Origin: Gammaproteobacteria bacterium
GTDB lineage: Bacteria; Pseudomonadota; Gammaproteobacteria; Burkholderiales; Sulfuricellaceae
NCBI GenBank assembly: GCA_018823025.1
Contig: JAHJJI010000096.1
Coordinates: 23,547 to 87,546 of the forward strand
Length of the DNA stretch: 64,000 nucleotides
Direction: 5' to 3'
Positions 46,822-55,812 of the stretch are shown here, piece by piece (within the stretch, counting starts at the first letter, position 1; every line of letters begins with the position of its first letter). The position numbers and the translations under genes were made by a program. The notes under the pieces were generated by a model. The model did not search any database. It was not told the DNA's origin and was given only the letters and a program-made list of their open reading frames with translations.

Positions 46822-48360
46822 ATGAAGGTTACCCCCGTTTTACTCATTATCCTGGATGGCTTCGGTTGCAGCGAAAACCAGGATAACAATGCCATTGCCA
46901 GCGCACACAAACCCAACTGGGATAAACTCTGGCAGACCTGCCCCCATACCACCATCAATGCGTCCGAAGCGTCGGTAGGATTGCCAAGCGGACAAATGGG
47001 CAACTCCGAGGTAGGCCACCTCAACATCGGCGCTGGCCGCGTCGTATACCAGGAATTCACCCGCATCAATCGCGCCATCAGCAGTGGTAATTTCTTCGCC
47101 AATCCTGCTCTGACTCAGGCAGTGGAAATCGCCAAGAGCAGCGGCAAAGCATTGCACATTATGGGATTGGTGTCCGATGGTGGGGTACATAGCCACGAAA
47201 CACACATCCACGCCATGCTCGATTTGGCAGCCCGCGCCGGGGTGGAGAAAATCTACCTGCATGCCTTCCTCGATGGTCGCGACACGCCGCCAAGAAGCGC
47301 ACAGAATTACCTGCACCGGCTCCAGGAAAAGTGTGACCAGATCAAGACAGGGCGAATCGCCTCCATCATCGGTCGCTACTACGTCATGGACCGCGACAAG
47401 CGCTGGTTGCGCGTCAAGACCGGCTACGATCTGCTAACCCAGGGCAAGGCGGAATATCAGGCGGAAAGCGCGGAAGCAGCTTTGGCAGCGGCCTATGCCC
47501 GTGACGAAAACGATGAGTTCGTCAAGGCCACGGCCATCGTCCCGCCCGGCGAACAACCGGTGCGCATGGAAGACGGCGACGTAGTGGTATTCATGAATTT
47601 TCGTTCCGACCGCGCGCGCGAGATCACGCGCGCCTTCATCGAACCCGGCTTCGATTTGTTCGAACGTGAACAGGTGCCGCAACTCGCTTCTTACTGCACC
47701 CTCACCGAATACAGCAAAGACTTCAACGTACGGGCCGCTTACCCGCCGGAACAGATCCGCAACGGCTTCGGCGAATACATCTCGAACCTGGGACTGAAAC
47801 AACTCAGGATCGCGGAGACCGAAAAATACGCCCACGTCACCTTCTTCTTCGACGGTGGAGAGGAGCGCGTCTATCCGGGAGAGGACCGCATCCTGGTTCC
47901 TTCTCCAGACGTTCCCACCTACGATCTGAAGCCGGAAATGAGCGCTTTCGAAGTCACCGACAAGCTGGTCGAGGCGATTGAGAGCCGCCAGTACGACGCC
48001 ATCATCTGCAACTACGCCAACGCCGACATGGTTGGTCATACCGGCGTAATGCCTGCAACGGTCAAGGCAATAGAAACGCTGGACCAGTGTTTAAACCGGG
48101 TAGTCGAGGCAATGCAGCGCAACGGTGGAGAAGTGCTGATTACCGCCGACCACGGCAATGCGGAAATGATGGCAGATGAAAACTCGCATCAGGCTCATAC
48201 TGCCCACACCTTGAACCGGGTGCCCTTCGTGTACGTTGGCCGCAAAGCACATCTGGCCGAAACCGGTGCGCTTGAGGATGTGGCGCCGACGCTGCTGAAA
48301 ATCATGGGGCTGCAGCAACCCGCGGAAATGACCGGCCATCCCCTGATCGAATTCGAATAA
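46822..48360 (+). CDS. gpmI: 2,3-bisphosphoglycerate-independent phosphoglycerate mutase
   Basis: GpmI interconverts 3- and 2-phosphoglycerate with two manganese ions. The 512-residue protein starts [21 protein letters not shown] and has the active-site serine in [20 protein letters not shown], then [11 protein letters not shown] and [14 protein letters not shown] and ITADHGNAE, the metal ligands. Length is normal. Its stop shares one base with the envC start; gpmI-envC-ctpA is a conserved proteobacterial order. Confidence 0.97.
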   Translation: MKVTPVLLIILDGFGCSENQDNNAIASAHKPNWDKLWQTCPHTTINASEASVGLPSGQMGNSEVGHLNIGAGRVVYQEFTRINRAISSGNFFANPALTQAVEIAKSSGKALHIMGLVSDGGVHSHETHIHAMLDLAARAGVEKIYLHAFLDGRDTPPRSAQNYLHRLQEKCDQIKTGRIASIIGRYYVMDRDKRWLRVKTGYDLLTQGKAEYQAESAEAALAAAYARDENDEFVKATAIVPPGEQPVRMEDGDVVVFMNFRSDRAREITRAFIEPGFDLFEREQVPQLASYCTLTEYSKDFNVRAAYPPEQIRNGFGEYISNLGLKQLRIAETEKYAHVTFFFDGGEERVYPGEDRILVPSPDVPTYDLKPEMSAFEVTDKLVEAIESRQYDAIICNYANADMVGHTGVMPATVKAIETLDQCLNRVVEAMQRNGGEVLITADHGNAEMMADENSHQAHTAHTLNRVPFVYVGRKAHLAETGALEDVAPTLLKIMGLQQPAEMTGHPLIEFE

Positions 48361-49538
48361 TGGTATCTGCCTGGCCTGCCCGAGCAATTTTCCTTGCTGC
48401 CGGGCTGGCTTGCGCATTCATCGCTCACGCCGCGCCGAAAGACGATCTTTCCGGCCTGCGTAACCGCATCAAGACCCTGCAAAAAGAAGTCGAAAGTGCA
48501 GAAGACAAAAAAACCGATGCCACCGATGCGCTGAAACAATCCGAGCTGGCTATCAGCACGGCCAACCGGCGACTGCGGGAACTGGGGCAGCAACAGGAAA
48601 GCGTTGGCACCACGCTGAGCCAGGTGCAGCGTGAAGGCCGCGACACCCAGGGAAAAATAGGCAAGCAGCAAGCGCTGCTCGGCCAGTTGCTCTCCCACTA
48701 CTACCTGAACGGCCAGCACGACCCCCTGAAAATCCTGCTCAACCAGCAAGATCCCAACCAGCTTGCACGCCAGCTGCACTATTACACTTACCTTTCCCGC
48801 GCGCGCGCCACCCTGATCGAAAGCTTGCGCACCAACTTGGCTCATTCACGGGAGCTCGCCCTGCTTTATCAGGAAAAAAACGCTGAGCTGGAGCAGGTCA
48901 AATCGGAACAGGCGCATCAGAAAGCTCAGCTGGAAAAAGACAAGCAAGCGCGCAAAACAGTGCTGGCCCGCATCAACCAGAAAATAACCAGCCAGCGCCA
49001 TGAAATCGGGCGCCTGCAGCGTGACGAAAAACGCCTGACACAATTGATTGAACGCCTGAGCAGGCTGACGAAACCCAAGAAAAAAAAGAGCGCTGCTGTA
49101 TCAAATCGCAGCCAATCCACATTCGAGCCATCCGGCGGTGCGCTCCATCAGCTCAAAGGCAAGCTTCATTTTCCGGTACGCGGGGAACTTGCCCATCGCT
49201 TCGGCAGTCAACGTGAAGACAGCGGCGCAACATGGAAAGGCTGGTTCATCAAATCGGCAGCGGGACAGGACGTCAAATGCATTGCCAATGGGCAAGTGGT
49301 GTTTTCAGACTGGCTGCGCGGCTTCGGCAACATCATCATCGTCGATCATGGCGACGACTACATGAGCCTTTACGGCAACAATGAAACCCTTTACAAACAG
49401 GCCGGCGAAACCGTTCGGGCAGGTGATGCCGTCGCCGCAGTGGGAAACAGCGGCGGAATTGCAGAATCCGGTTTATACTTTGAATTGCGGCATAAAAGCC
49501 GACCATTCGACCCGCTGGGCTGGGTCAAGCTGAACTAG
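48360..49538 (+). CDS. envC: Murein hydrolase activator EnvC
   Basis: The 392-residue protein has a signal peptide (ARAIFLAAGLACAFIAHA), a long coiled coil (about residues 30-235) and a C-terminal LytM/M23 domain. That domain is degenerate: MSLYGNN stands where the catalytic HxH is expected, as in EnvC proteins that activate amidases rather than cut peptidoglycan. The FtsEX complex, which works through EnvC, is encoded at 18.8-20.4 kb. It overlaps gpmI by one base and ends 32 bases before ctpA. Confidence 0.94.
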   Translation: MVSAWPARAIFLAAGLACAFIAHAAPKDDLSGLRNRIKTLQKEVESAEDKKTDATDALKQSELAISTANRRLRELGQQQESVGTTLSQVQREGRDTQGKIGKQQALLGQLLSHYYLNGQHDPLKILLNQQDPNQLARQLHYYTYLSRARATLIESLRTNLAHSRELALLYQEKNAELEQVKSEQAHQKAQLEKDKQARKTVLARINQKITSQRHEIGRLQRDEKRLTQLIERLSRLTKPKKKKSAAVSNRSQSTFEPSGGALHQLKGKLHFPVRGELAHRFGSQREDSGATWKGWFIKSAAGQDVKCIANGQVVFSDWLRGFGNIIIVDHGDDYMSLYGNNETLYKQAGETVRAGDAVAAVGNSGGIAESGLYFELRHKSRPFDPLGWVKLN

Positions 49539-49570
49539 ATAAATATTTGAGTGAAACGAGGATGAATGTA

Positions 49571-51004
49571 ATGCGCGGCAAAATGCAAAAAGCAAGCTTG
49601 ATCTTTTTTGGCGCCATCATCGGCGTGATGATCAGCCTCAATTTCTCCGCAGTAGCGAACAAGGATAAGGAAGCCGTCAGTCCGCTGCCGATCGATGATC
49701 TGCGCGCCTTCACTGAGGTCTTTGGCAAGATCAAGAGCGACTATGTTGAACCGGTGGAAGATAAAAAGCTCATCACCGAAGCGATCAACGGCATGCTCAC
49801 CGGCCTCGACCCTCATTCTGCCTACCTTGACGCCGATGCGTTCAAGGATTTGCGGGTTGGCACTCAGGGCGAGTTCGGTGGCCTCGGCATCGAAGTGGGC
49901 ATGGAGGATGGCTTCGTCAAGGTAGTGTCCCCAATCGAGGACACACCAGCGTTCCTGGCAGGCATAAAAAGCGGGGATCTGATCATCAAGCTGGATGAAA
50001 CTCCGGTCAAGGGACTGACTTTGAATGACGCGGTCAAACGCATGCGCGGCAAACCCGGAACCAAGATCACTCTCACCGTGATCCGCAAGGGCGAAACCAA
50101 ACCTCTGATCATCACCCTCACGCGCGCCATCATAAAAATCCAGAGTGTAAAATCGAAACTCGTCGAACCTGGCTACGGCTATATTCGCATCACCCAGTTC
50201 CAGGAGCATACCGGTGAGAACATGGCCAAGGCACTGGAAACGTTCTACAAGCAGAACAAGGAACCACTGAAGGGGCTGGTACTGGATTTGCGCAACGATC
50301 CGGGCGGTCTGCTCAACGGTGCGGTCGCAGTTTCCACGGCGTTCCTGCCGAAAGATGCGCTGGTGGTGTATACCGAGGGCCGCACCGAGGACGCCAAGAT
50401 GAGGCTGACGGCAAGCAAGGAAAACTACCTGCACTCAGCTTCGCAGGAGGATTACCTGAAAAACCTGCCCGCCGAAACCAAAACCGTGCCCATGGTGGTG
50501 CTGGTTAATGGTGGCTCGGCCTCGGCCTCAGAAATCGTCGCCGGCGCCCTGCAGGATCACAAGCGCGCCATCATCATGGGCACGCAAACCTTTGGCAAGG
50601 GATCGGTGCAAACCGTCCTGCCGCTGGGCAACAACACCGCCATCAAGCTGACCACGTCGCGCTATTTCACGCCCAATGGACGCTCCATCCAGGCCAAGGG
50701 CATCAGCCCTGACATCGCCGTCGAAGAGGCCACGGTCAGTGGAGTCGACCAGCAGGGCGCGTTCAACCTGCGCGAAGCCGACCTGGAGCGGCATTTATCC
50801 AACGGCAACAAGGATGAGGAAGGCAAGAAACCCGAATCGCCGTCGATCAAGCTGCCCGCACCACCAAAAATTGCACCTAAGGGGAAAGAGGACAAAACCG
50901 ATAGCAGCAAACCGGCGCCCGGCGAAATCGTGTCGAAAAACGACTACCAGCTGAATCAGGCGCTCAACTTGCTAAAGGGATTGAATATCCTGCAGCGCAA
51001 GTAA
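49571..51004 (+). CDS. ctpA: Carboxy-terminal processing protease (S41)
   Basis: The 477-residue periplasmic protease has a signal/anchor (ASLIFFGAIIGVMISLNFSAV), a PDZ domain (FGGLGIEVGMEDGFVKVVSPI) and the Ser-Lys site, with serine in NGGSASASEIVAGAL and lysine in TFGKGSVQTV. The ATG at 49571 has GAGG about eight bases upstream; earlier in-frame ATG and TTG codons are less well placed. The C-terminal 75 residues are proline- and lysine-rich, probably disordered. It may trim envelope hydrolases. Confidence 0.95.
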   Translation: MRGKMQKASLIFFGAIIGVMISLNFSAVANKDKEAVSPLPIDDLRAFTEVFGKIKSDYVEPVEDKKLITEAINGMLTGLDPHSAYLDADAFKDLRVGTQGEFGGLGIEVGMEDGFVKVVSPIEDTPAFLAGIKSGDLIIKLDETPVKGLTLNDAVKRMRGKPGTKITLTVIRKGETKPLIITLTRAIIKIQSVKSKLVEPGYGYIRITQFQEHTGENMAKALETFYKQNKEPLKGLVLDLRNDPGGLLNGAVAVSTAFLPKDALVVYTEGRTEDAKMRLTASKENYLHSASQEDYLKNLPAETKTVPMVVLVNGGSASASEIVAGALQDHKRAIIMGTQTFGKGSVQTVLPLGNNTAIKLTTSRYFTPNGRSIQAKGISPDIAVEEATVSGVDQQGAFNLREADLERHLSNGNKDEEGKKPESPSIKLPAPPKIAPKGKEDKTDSSKPAPGEIVSKNDYQLNQALNLLKGLNILQRK

Positions 51005-51097
51005 AGCTGCTGTCCGTCATCAGGCGTCAGTAAAATCGCAGTTTCTCCGCGAGAAACCCAAAACTGACCCAGATGGGCTGACCACTGACATCTAATC

Positions 51098-51853
51098 ATG
51101 GACGACAATCAGCTCCTGCGCTACAGCCGGCACATCCTGCTGCCACAGATCGGCATCGAGGGTCAGGAAAAGCTGCTTGGCGCCCATGCCCTGATCATCG
51201 GCGCCGGTGGTCTGGGCTCCCCAGCCGCGCTTTACCTTGCCGCCAGCGGCGTCGGCCGGATCACGATCTGCGACGGTGACAGCGTAGATCTCACCAACCT
51301 GCAGCGCCAGATCGCCCACTTCACCCATTCCCTCGGAACCAACAAGGCGACATCGGCGCAGCGCACGCTCGCCGCCATCAACCCAGAAATTAACATTACG
51401 GCTATTCCGCTGCGCGTCGAAGGGGATGAACTTAACCACCTTATCGCCCAGTCCGATGTCGTGCTCGATGCCAGCGACAACTTCACCACCCGCCATGCCG
51501 TCAACCGCGCCTGCGTCACCCACAAAAAACCGCTGGTTTCCGGTGCGGCGATACGCTTCGATGGACAGGTTGCGGTTTTTGATTTGCGCGCCCCTGCCAG
51601 CCCTTGCTACCACTGCCTGTTTCCTGAAGGAGTTGGTGCGGAAGGCGAGCGCTGTGCGGTGATGGGCGTGTTCGCGCCGCTGGTAGGGATCATCGGCTCA
51701 ACCCAGGCGGCCGAAGCGCTTAAGATCCTGAGTGGCGCCGGCCAGTCGCTGAATGGCCGACTCCTGCTGCTCGACGGATTGCTGATGGAGTGGCGTTCGA
51801 TCAGGCTGAAGAAGGATCCGGCCTGTCCGGTGTGTGGCGAATTAAAAAGCTAG
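51098..51853 (+). CDS. moeB: HesA/MoeB/ThiF family E1-like adenylyltransferase
   Basis: The 251-residue protein has the nucleotide loop IIGAGGLGSPAALYLAASGVG near residues 33-53, the NLQRQ motif, the adenylation aspartate region DASDNFTTRHAVNRAC and zinc pairs CYHC and CPVC. It activates the C-terminus of a ubiquitin-like sulfur carrier (MoaD or ThiS) for thiocarboxylate formation. No rhodanese domain is fused. MoeB and ThiF cannot be separated from sequence alone. It follows ctpA after 93 bases. Confidence 0.88.
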   Translation: MDDNQLLRYSRHILLPQIGIEGQEKLLGAHALIIGAGGLGSPAALYLAASGVGRITICDGDSVDLTNLQRQIAHFTHSLGTNKATSAQRTLAAINPEINITAIPLRVEGDELNHLIAQSDVVLDASDNFTTRHAVNRACVTHKKPLVSGAAIRFDGQVAVFDLRAPASPCYHCLFPEGVGAEGERCAVMGVFAPLVGIIGSTQAAEALKILSGAGQSLNGRLLLLDGLLMEWRSIRLKKDPACPVCGELKS

Positions 51854-51890
51854 CTATTCTTATCTCATAGGCCCTAAAGGGTTTATCCCC

Positions 51891-52145
51891 ATGCTCACCA
51901 TACAGGAACTGCTCAACCGGCTTCGCTGGGATAGTGCATTCGCAACAGGGGATTTCGTGATCGGCTATTACGACCGCGTGGAAGGGAAAATTATTCAGGT
52001 GCCGTTGCAGCAGGTGCACATGACTCCAGGCGATCATTTTTCTTGCCAGGTAACAGATCAGGACGGCTACGCTCACGACGTTCCCTTTCATCGCATCAAG
52101 GAAGTCCGCAAGGATGGTCAACTGATCTGGCACAGGGAACATTAG
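51891..52145 (+). CDS. DUF504 family protein
   Basis: The 84-residue protein has the DUF504 pattern: LLNRLRWDSAF at the start, FVIGYYDRVEGKIIQVPLQQV in the middle and VPFHRIKEVRKDGQLIWHR at the end. This small domain resembles the MJ1316 group proposed to recognise RNA ends. The function of stand-alone bacterial members is unknown to me. It follows the MoeB-like gene by 37 bases and is convergent with the PDC-sensor gene. Confidence 0.85.
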   Translation: MLTIQELLNRLRWDSAFATGDFVIGYYDRVEGKIIQVPLQQVHMTPGDHFSCQVTDQDGYAHDVPFHRIKEVRKDGQLIWHREH

Positions 52146-52188
52146 TGTCCCAATGACAGCGGCGTTTATCAGGTATGTTGCTGCCCAC

Positions 52189-53124
52189 TCAGAACCAGAA
52201 GGCCGTGTCTTTCATCAGGAATTCGACATAGGACATGTAATGGGAGCCGTCGCAGGAAAAAGTCAGGCTCACGGTGCCGTTGAAAATATTGATCGAGGCC
52301 GTGCGCAAATAGAACGTTGAATCGGCTAGGCGCAAAGATTGCATGGTGTTGAGAATACGCTTGATATCGACTTGGGGGATTGCCGCATTGCTCGGATAGG
52401 GCCGGGACGGGAATACCAGGCAGATATCCGGATCGTTCAAGGCCTCATGATCCAGGATGCGGTAGCGGAACGGGTCATCCACGGTCCAGATGGTTGCCTG
52501 ACTACTCGAGAAATGCAAAATACATTGGAATACGCCACGCTGGGTGAGCAGTTCTTCCATAATGGACAGGGCCTGATCCATGTTCTTGTCCATCGGGCTT
52601 TCGGCGCGACTCTGCAAGAAAACCGTCCCACGAATCGCCGGATCGCCTTTCACTTGTCGCCAATAGCCCGGTTCTTCGTAGAGCTCCGATGTCACCGACA
52701 GATTGCGCAAGTCAAAATCAGCACCAAGATAACCCAGCCAGTGGTCATCCCTGCGCACAACCTGCAGGGCCGTCAAAGAAGGCCGGCGCTCGGTCAGGCT
52801 GATGTAGGCGTCCGAAAGCAGGAATCCCCACGATGGAACGACTTCCTTCATGTAGGGACGCTGGGAGCGGTCGCGGCCAAAGTGGCCAGAGGCAATACCG
52901 GATTGGCTGATATTGTCGCAAATCTGTATGCTATCCATGCCTACGCAGTACAGGAAGGTACAATTAGGAATACCGGAAAAACCGCTATCGAGGATATTAT
53001 TAAGTTGTTCGCGGTCTCCCCATGCCTGAGTGCAACGTTCCGCCAGACGCGCCATGGGTTCCCGCAGGATGTGCGCCAGTTCCTCACGTTGGAGGTAGAT
53101 GCTGTCTTTCCACGATTTATTCAT
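52189..53124 (-). CDS. Soluble PDC-sensor (Cache-like) domain protein
   Basis: The 311-residue protein starts MNKSWKDSIYLQREELAHIL, with AGGAG eight bases before the ATG at 53124. A Cache/PDC-like region follows (FGRDRSQRPYMKEVVPSWGFLLSDAYIS, then GYLGADFDLRNL near residue 140), of the kind found in chemoreceptors and histidine kinases. I see no signal peptide, membrane segment or output domain. It is therefore a cytoplasmic stand-alone sensor-like protein. Ligand and partner unknown. Confidence 0.7.
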   Translation of the reverse strand: MNKSWKDSIYLQREELAHILREPMARLAERCTQAWGDREQLNNILDSGFSGIPNCTFLYCVGMDSIQICDNISQSGIASGHFGRDRSQRPYMKEVVPSWGFLLSDAYISLTERRPSLTALQVVRRDDHWLGYLGADFDLRNLSVTSELYEEPGYWRQVKGDPAIRGTVFLQSRAESPMDKNMDQALSIMEELLTQRGVFQCILHFSSSQATIWTVDDPFRYRILDHEALNDPDICLVFPSRPYPSNAAIPQVDIKRILNTMQSLRLADSTFYLRTASINIFNGTVSLTFSCDGSHYMSYVEFLMKDTAFWF

Positions 53125-53256
53125 GGTGTATCTCCTGCTACCATCCAATCGGCAGTTTATTTGGCCACCGTGGATTCAGTCTGACAATGTCGGGGTGAAG
53201 CCAACTGCGCAATACGGACACCTGAAAAATTTTACTCAGGACTTTCAACTCAGCAC

Positions 53257-53835
53257 TCACCCTTTGATCAGCGTCCGCCCCTGTGTCGGCCAGAATTCCA
53301 TTGGCTCGCGCTTGAAGCCGCTCTTGGCGAACTGATGCCAGCGGCCGACCACGAAGCTCATCATCAGGTTGGCCTGAGCAGCGGCATCAATCTCGGTTGG
53401 AATTTCCTGCTGGCTCACGGCAAGGCGCAATGACTGCTTGAGCGTGGCTTCCAGCCGATCGTGCAGTTGGTTGATGCGAGCCTGGAGGCGGCTATCCTCA
53501 TTGACCAGCACCTCGCCGATCAGCACCCGGGTCATGCCGGGATTCTTCTGGGCAAAACCGAGCAGCAGAGGCAGTACAGCCTCCAGCTGTTTCACGCCGT
53601 TATTCTCTTCACTGGTGATCTTGGTGATCATGCCGAACAAGGTCTGCTCGATAAACTCGATCAGACCCTCGAACATCTGTGCCTTGCTGGCAAAGTGGCG
53701 GTAAAGTGCCGCCTCGGATACGCCGATCCTGGCGGCCAGGGAAGCGGTGGTAATTTTCTCGCCCTGCGGTTTCTGCAACATTTCCGCCAGATTTTGCAGG
53801 ATCTGGAGTTTTCGTTCTCCGGGTTTTGCTGCCAT
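53257..53835 (-). CDS. slmA: Nucleoid occlusion factor SlmA
   Basis: SlmA blocks FtsZ ring assembly over the nucleoid. The 192-residue TetR-fold protein has ITTASLAARIGVSEAALYRHFASKAQMFEGLIEFIE, the SlmA DNA-binding helices, and ends GRWHQFAKSGFKREPMEFWP, typical of the family. It lies 54 bases after the lipoamide-dehydrogenase-like gene on the same strand and could be co-transcribed with the dsr tail, though a separate promoter is likely. Confidence 0.93.
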   Translation of the reverse strand: MAAKPGERKLQILQNLAEMLQKPQGEKITTASLAARIGVSEAALYRHFASKAQMFEGLIEFIEQTLFGMITKITSEENNGVKQLEAVLPLLLGFAQKNPGMTRVLIGEVLVNEDSRLQARINQLHDRLEATLKQSLRLAVSQQEIPTEIDAAAQANLMMSFVVGRWHQFAKSGFKREPMEFWPTQGRTLIKG

Positions 53836-53889
53836 GTTTTCCCCTTGGGTGTTTTGTCGCTGATGATTATAACCGGAAGGTCGGCTGTT

Positions 53890-55380
53890 TTATTTTGGAT
53901 GTCGGGCGAAGATGCCGGGGCGAAACACCTCCTTGCCGGACTTCGAGAATGCCGAGGTATAGGGATCGATTGCGGTCTCCAGTTCCTCGCACCAGGAGGG
54001 ATGACTGTAGCTCATATCGGTGAAGAACCACAACCCGCGTTCGGACTGGCAAGCCGCCGACATCATGTGAATCTGCTCGCCCGCTTCCGGCCCGACTATG
54101 CAGCCACCCAGCAACTGACCGGTTTCGGCATCGTGCACCACCTCGATGAAGCCTTCATAATCGTGATGCGCGCGGGCCTTGCCGGAGCCACCGAAGTTGG
54201 AGCGTGCCACATCGGCATCGAAGCCGGCTTGCTCGGCGAGATCCTCGGTCAGTCCCACCGTCGCGATTTCCAGGGCGGAATGAATGACTGTCGGCACCTT
54301 ATGATAATTGCTGTGCAGGACATTGCCATTGATAGCATTGGCTGCCGCCACTTTGGCATCGTGAAGGGCGGCATTGGCCGTCATCGGGCCGGGCTTGACG
54401 TCACCGATGGCGTAAATGCCGGGCACACTGGTTTCCAGGTGTTCCGTCACTTCTATGAAGCCCTCTGGATTCAGCGCCACACCGGCTTCTTCCAGGCCCA
54501 GACCGGCCGTCATCGGCCGCCGGCCAACGGCTACCAGCACATGTTCAAAGGTGTCGCGGTGTCCGTCCGTACATGTAATCTCCACCTTTCCGTCGATGAT
54601 CTGGCTTTGCGCAACGGTAGCGTTCTTGCGCACTTCTATACCGATTCGAGCAAATTTCCGTTCCAGTACGGCACTGGCGCGGTCCGGGATATGAGGCCGG
54701 TCCAGCAACCGGTTTCCCTGTTCAACAATACACACACGGGAACCGAACTGATGCAGCAAAAAACCCAGCTCCACACCTATCGAGCCCCCGCCGACACACA
54801 AAATGGATTTCGGCAGGTGATCAAGCCGGTACATGAAATCGGGCGAGTGCATGATCTCCCGGGCGTTACTCGGACAAGCCTCGAGTTCACGCGGTGTCGA
54901 GCCAGTGGCAATGACAATACGCTTGGCCTTGAGTTCAAGCGGAGCAGTGATGGTGAGCTTTCCCTTATCGGTAAATGGCACATCGCATTCCGGCGAGTTC
55001 AGGTTTCTCACCGGATGGACACTTATCCGGCCATCTCCCAGCAACTTCCCTTCGCCGATGAAAACGCGCACGCCCAGACGCTTGAGCCACACCGTAAAAT
55101 TATTGCGGATACCGGTGACCACTTGGTCCTTGTGCGCCATGGCTGCCATGAAATCACCGCGCACCTGGCCAATCAGGCCCCGGCCCTGCAGGCCATTAAC
55201 ATCCTCGATCAGCGAGGCGAGGTGAAGCAGGGTTTTTTTCGGGATGCACCCCTGATTGAGGCACACCCCACCCGGCAAGCCCCTTTCTACCAGTGCCACC
55301 TTGGCACCGAGGTGAGCGGCGGTGATCGCGGCCTTGTACCCTCCCGGGCCGCTACCGATAATGACGAGATCAAATTCCAT
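53890..55380 (-). CDS. Dihydrolipoamide dehydrogenase-like flavoprotein, dsr-linked
   Basis: The 496-residue protein has the FAD motif DLVIIGSGPGGYKAA, the redox disulfide in GGVCLNQGCIPKKT (residues 40 and 45), the NAD motif ILCVGGGSIGVELG and the second FAD motif GIYAIGDVKPGPMTAN. The catalytic His-Glu pair is kept as HPSWCE, where classical E3 enzymes have HPTLSE, and 27 extra residues follow. It starts 31 bases after dsrR. No E1/E2 genes are near. It may serve a lipoyl or persulfide carrier in sulfur oxidation; this is inference. Confidence 0.85.
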   Translation of the reverse strand: MEFDLVIIGSGPGGYKAAITAAHLGAKVALVERGLPGGVCLNQGCIPKKTLLHLASLIEDVNGLQGRGLIGQVRGDFMAAMAHKDQVVTGIRNNFTVWLKRLGVRVFIGEGKLLGDGRISVHPVRNLNSPECDVPFTDKGKLTITAPLELKAKRIVIATGSTPRELEACPSNAREIMHSPDFMYRLDHLPKSILCVGGGSIGVELGFLLHQFGSRVCIVEQGNRLLDRPHIPDRASAVLERKFARIGIEVRKNATVAQSQIIDGKVEITCTDGHRDTFEHVLVAVGRRPMTAGLGLEEAGVALNPEGFIEVTEHLETSVPGIYAIGDVKPGPMTANAALHDAKVAAANAINGNVLHSNYHKVPTVIHSALEIATVGLTEDLAEQAGFDADVARSNFGGSGKARAHHDYEGFIEVVHDAETGQLLGGCIVGPEAGEQIHMMSAACQSERGLWFFTDMSYSHPSWCEELETAIDPYTSAFSKSGKEVFRPGIFARHPK

Positions 55381-55411
55381 CCGCTTGGTAAGCGTTTAAC
55401 CCCGGATCCGA

Positions 55412-55780
55412 TTAGTGGCAACCGCCACCACAGCCGCCGCAGCCACCACCGCCTCCGGCCCCGCTTGACGAAGTGCTACAGGAAGAGCCGCCATCATCGT
55501 TCGGGTTGATAAATATAAAGCGGAAGTCGCCAGGATCAAGCTCGACAAAATCAAGCACTGCCCCATTCAGCAGATTCAGATTATCAGGCGAAACGATGAC
55601 GGTCACTCCCTCGGAATTCACCATCATGTCTTCCTCGCTCTGTTCATCGAAGCCCATTCCATACTGGATAGCTCCATCCATACCGCGACGGGCGGCAATC
55701 CGCAGAAACATCCCTTCGGCTTCACTTTGGGCGGCAGCCTGGTGAATCTGCTCGGCAGCTTTGGCTGTGACTGTAATCAT
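55412..55780 (-). CDS. dsrR: DsrR, IscA/HesB-like protein with Cys-Gly tail
   Basis: The 122-residue protein starts MITVTAKAAEQIHQAAAQ and follows the A-type fold (LRIAARRGMDGAIQYGMGFD, VSPDNLNLLNGAVLDFVE). As in DsrR of Allochromatium, the three iron-sulfur cysteines of IscA are missing from their usual places. Unusually, the last 22 residues are glycine, serine and cysteine, with four cysteines (spaced C-x13-C-x2-C-x3-C) and a final histidine. DsrR is needed for expression of dsr products after transcription. It lies between dsrN and the flavoprotein gene. Confidence 0.9.
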   Translation of the reverse strand: MITVTAKAAEQIHQAAAQSEAEGMFLRIAARRGMDGAIQYGMGFDEQSEEDMMVNSEGVTVIVSPDNLNLLNGAVLDFVELDPGDFRFIFINPNDDGGSSCSTSSSGAGGGGGCGGCGGGCH

Positions 55781-55812
55781 CGACTTTCTCCTATATATAT
55801 TAACAAGCTAAA

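Noticed and set aside
53257..53835. TetR-type gene as a regulator of the dsr cluster
   Set aside because: Its sequence has the SlmA DNA-binding helix and C-terminal signature, so it is a cell-division factor and its position is probably coincidental.
53461..55509. 682-codon plus-strand frame opposite slmA and the flavoprotein gene
   Set aside because: The minus-strand genes carry complete SlmA and lipoamide-dehydrogenase motifs; the antisense frame shows no domain.
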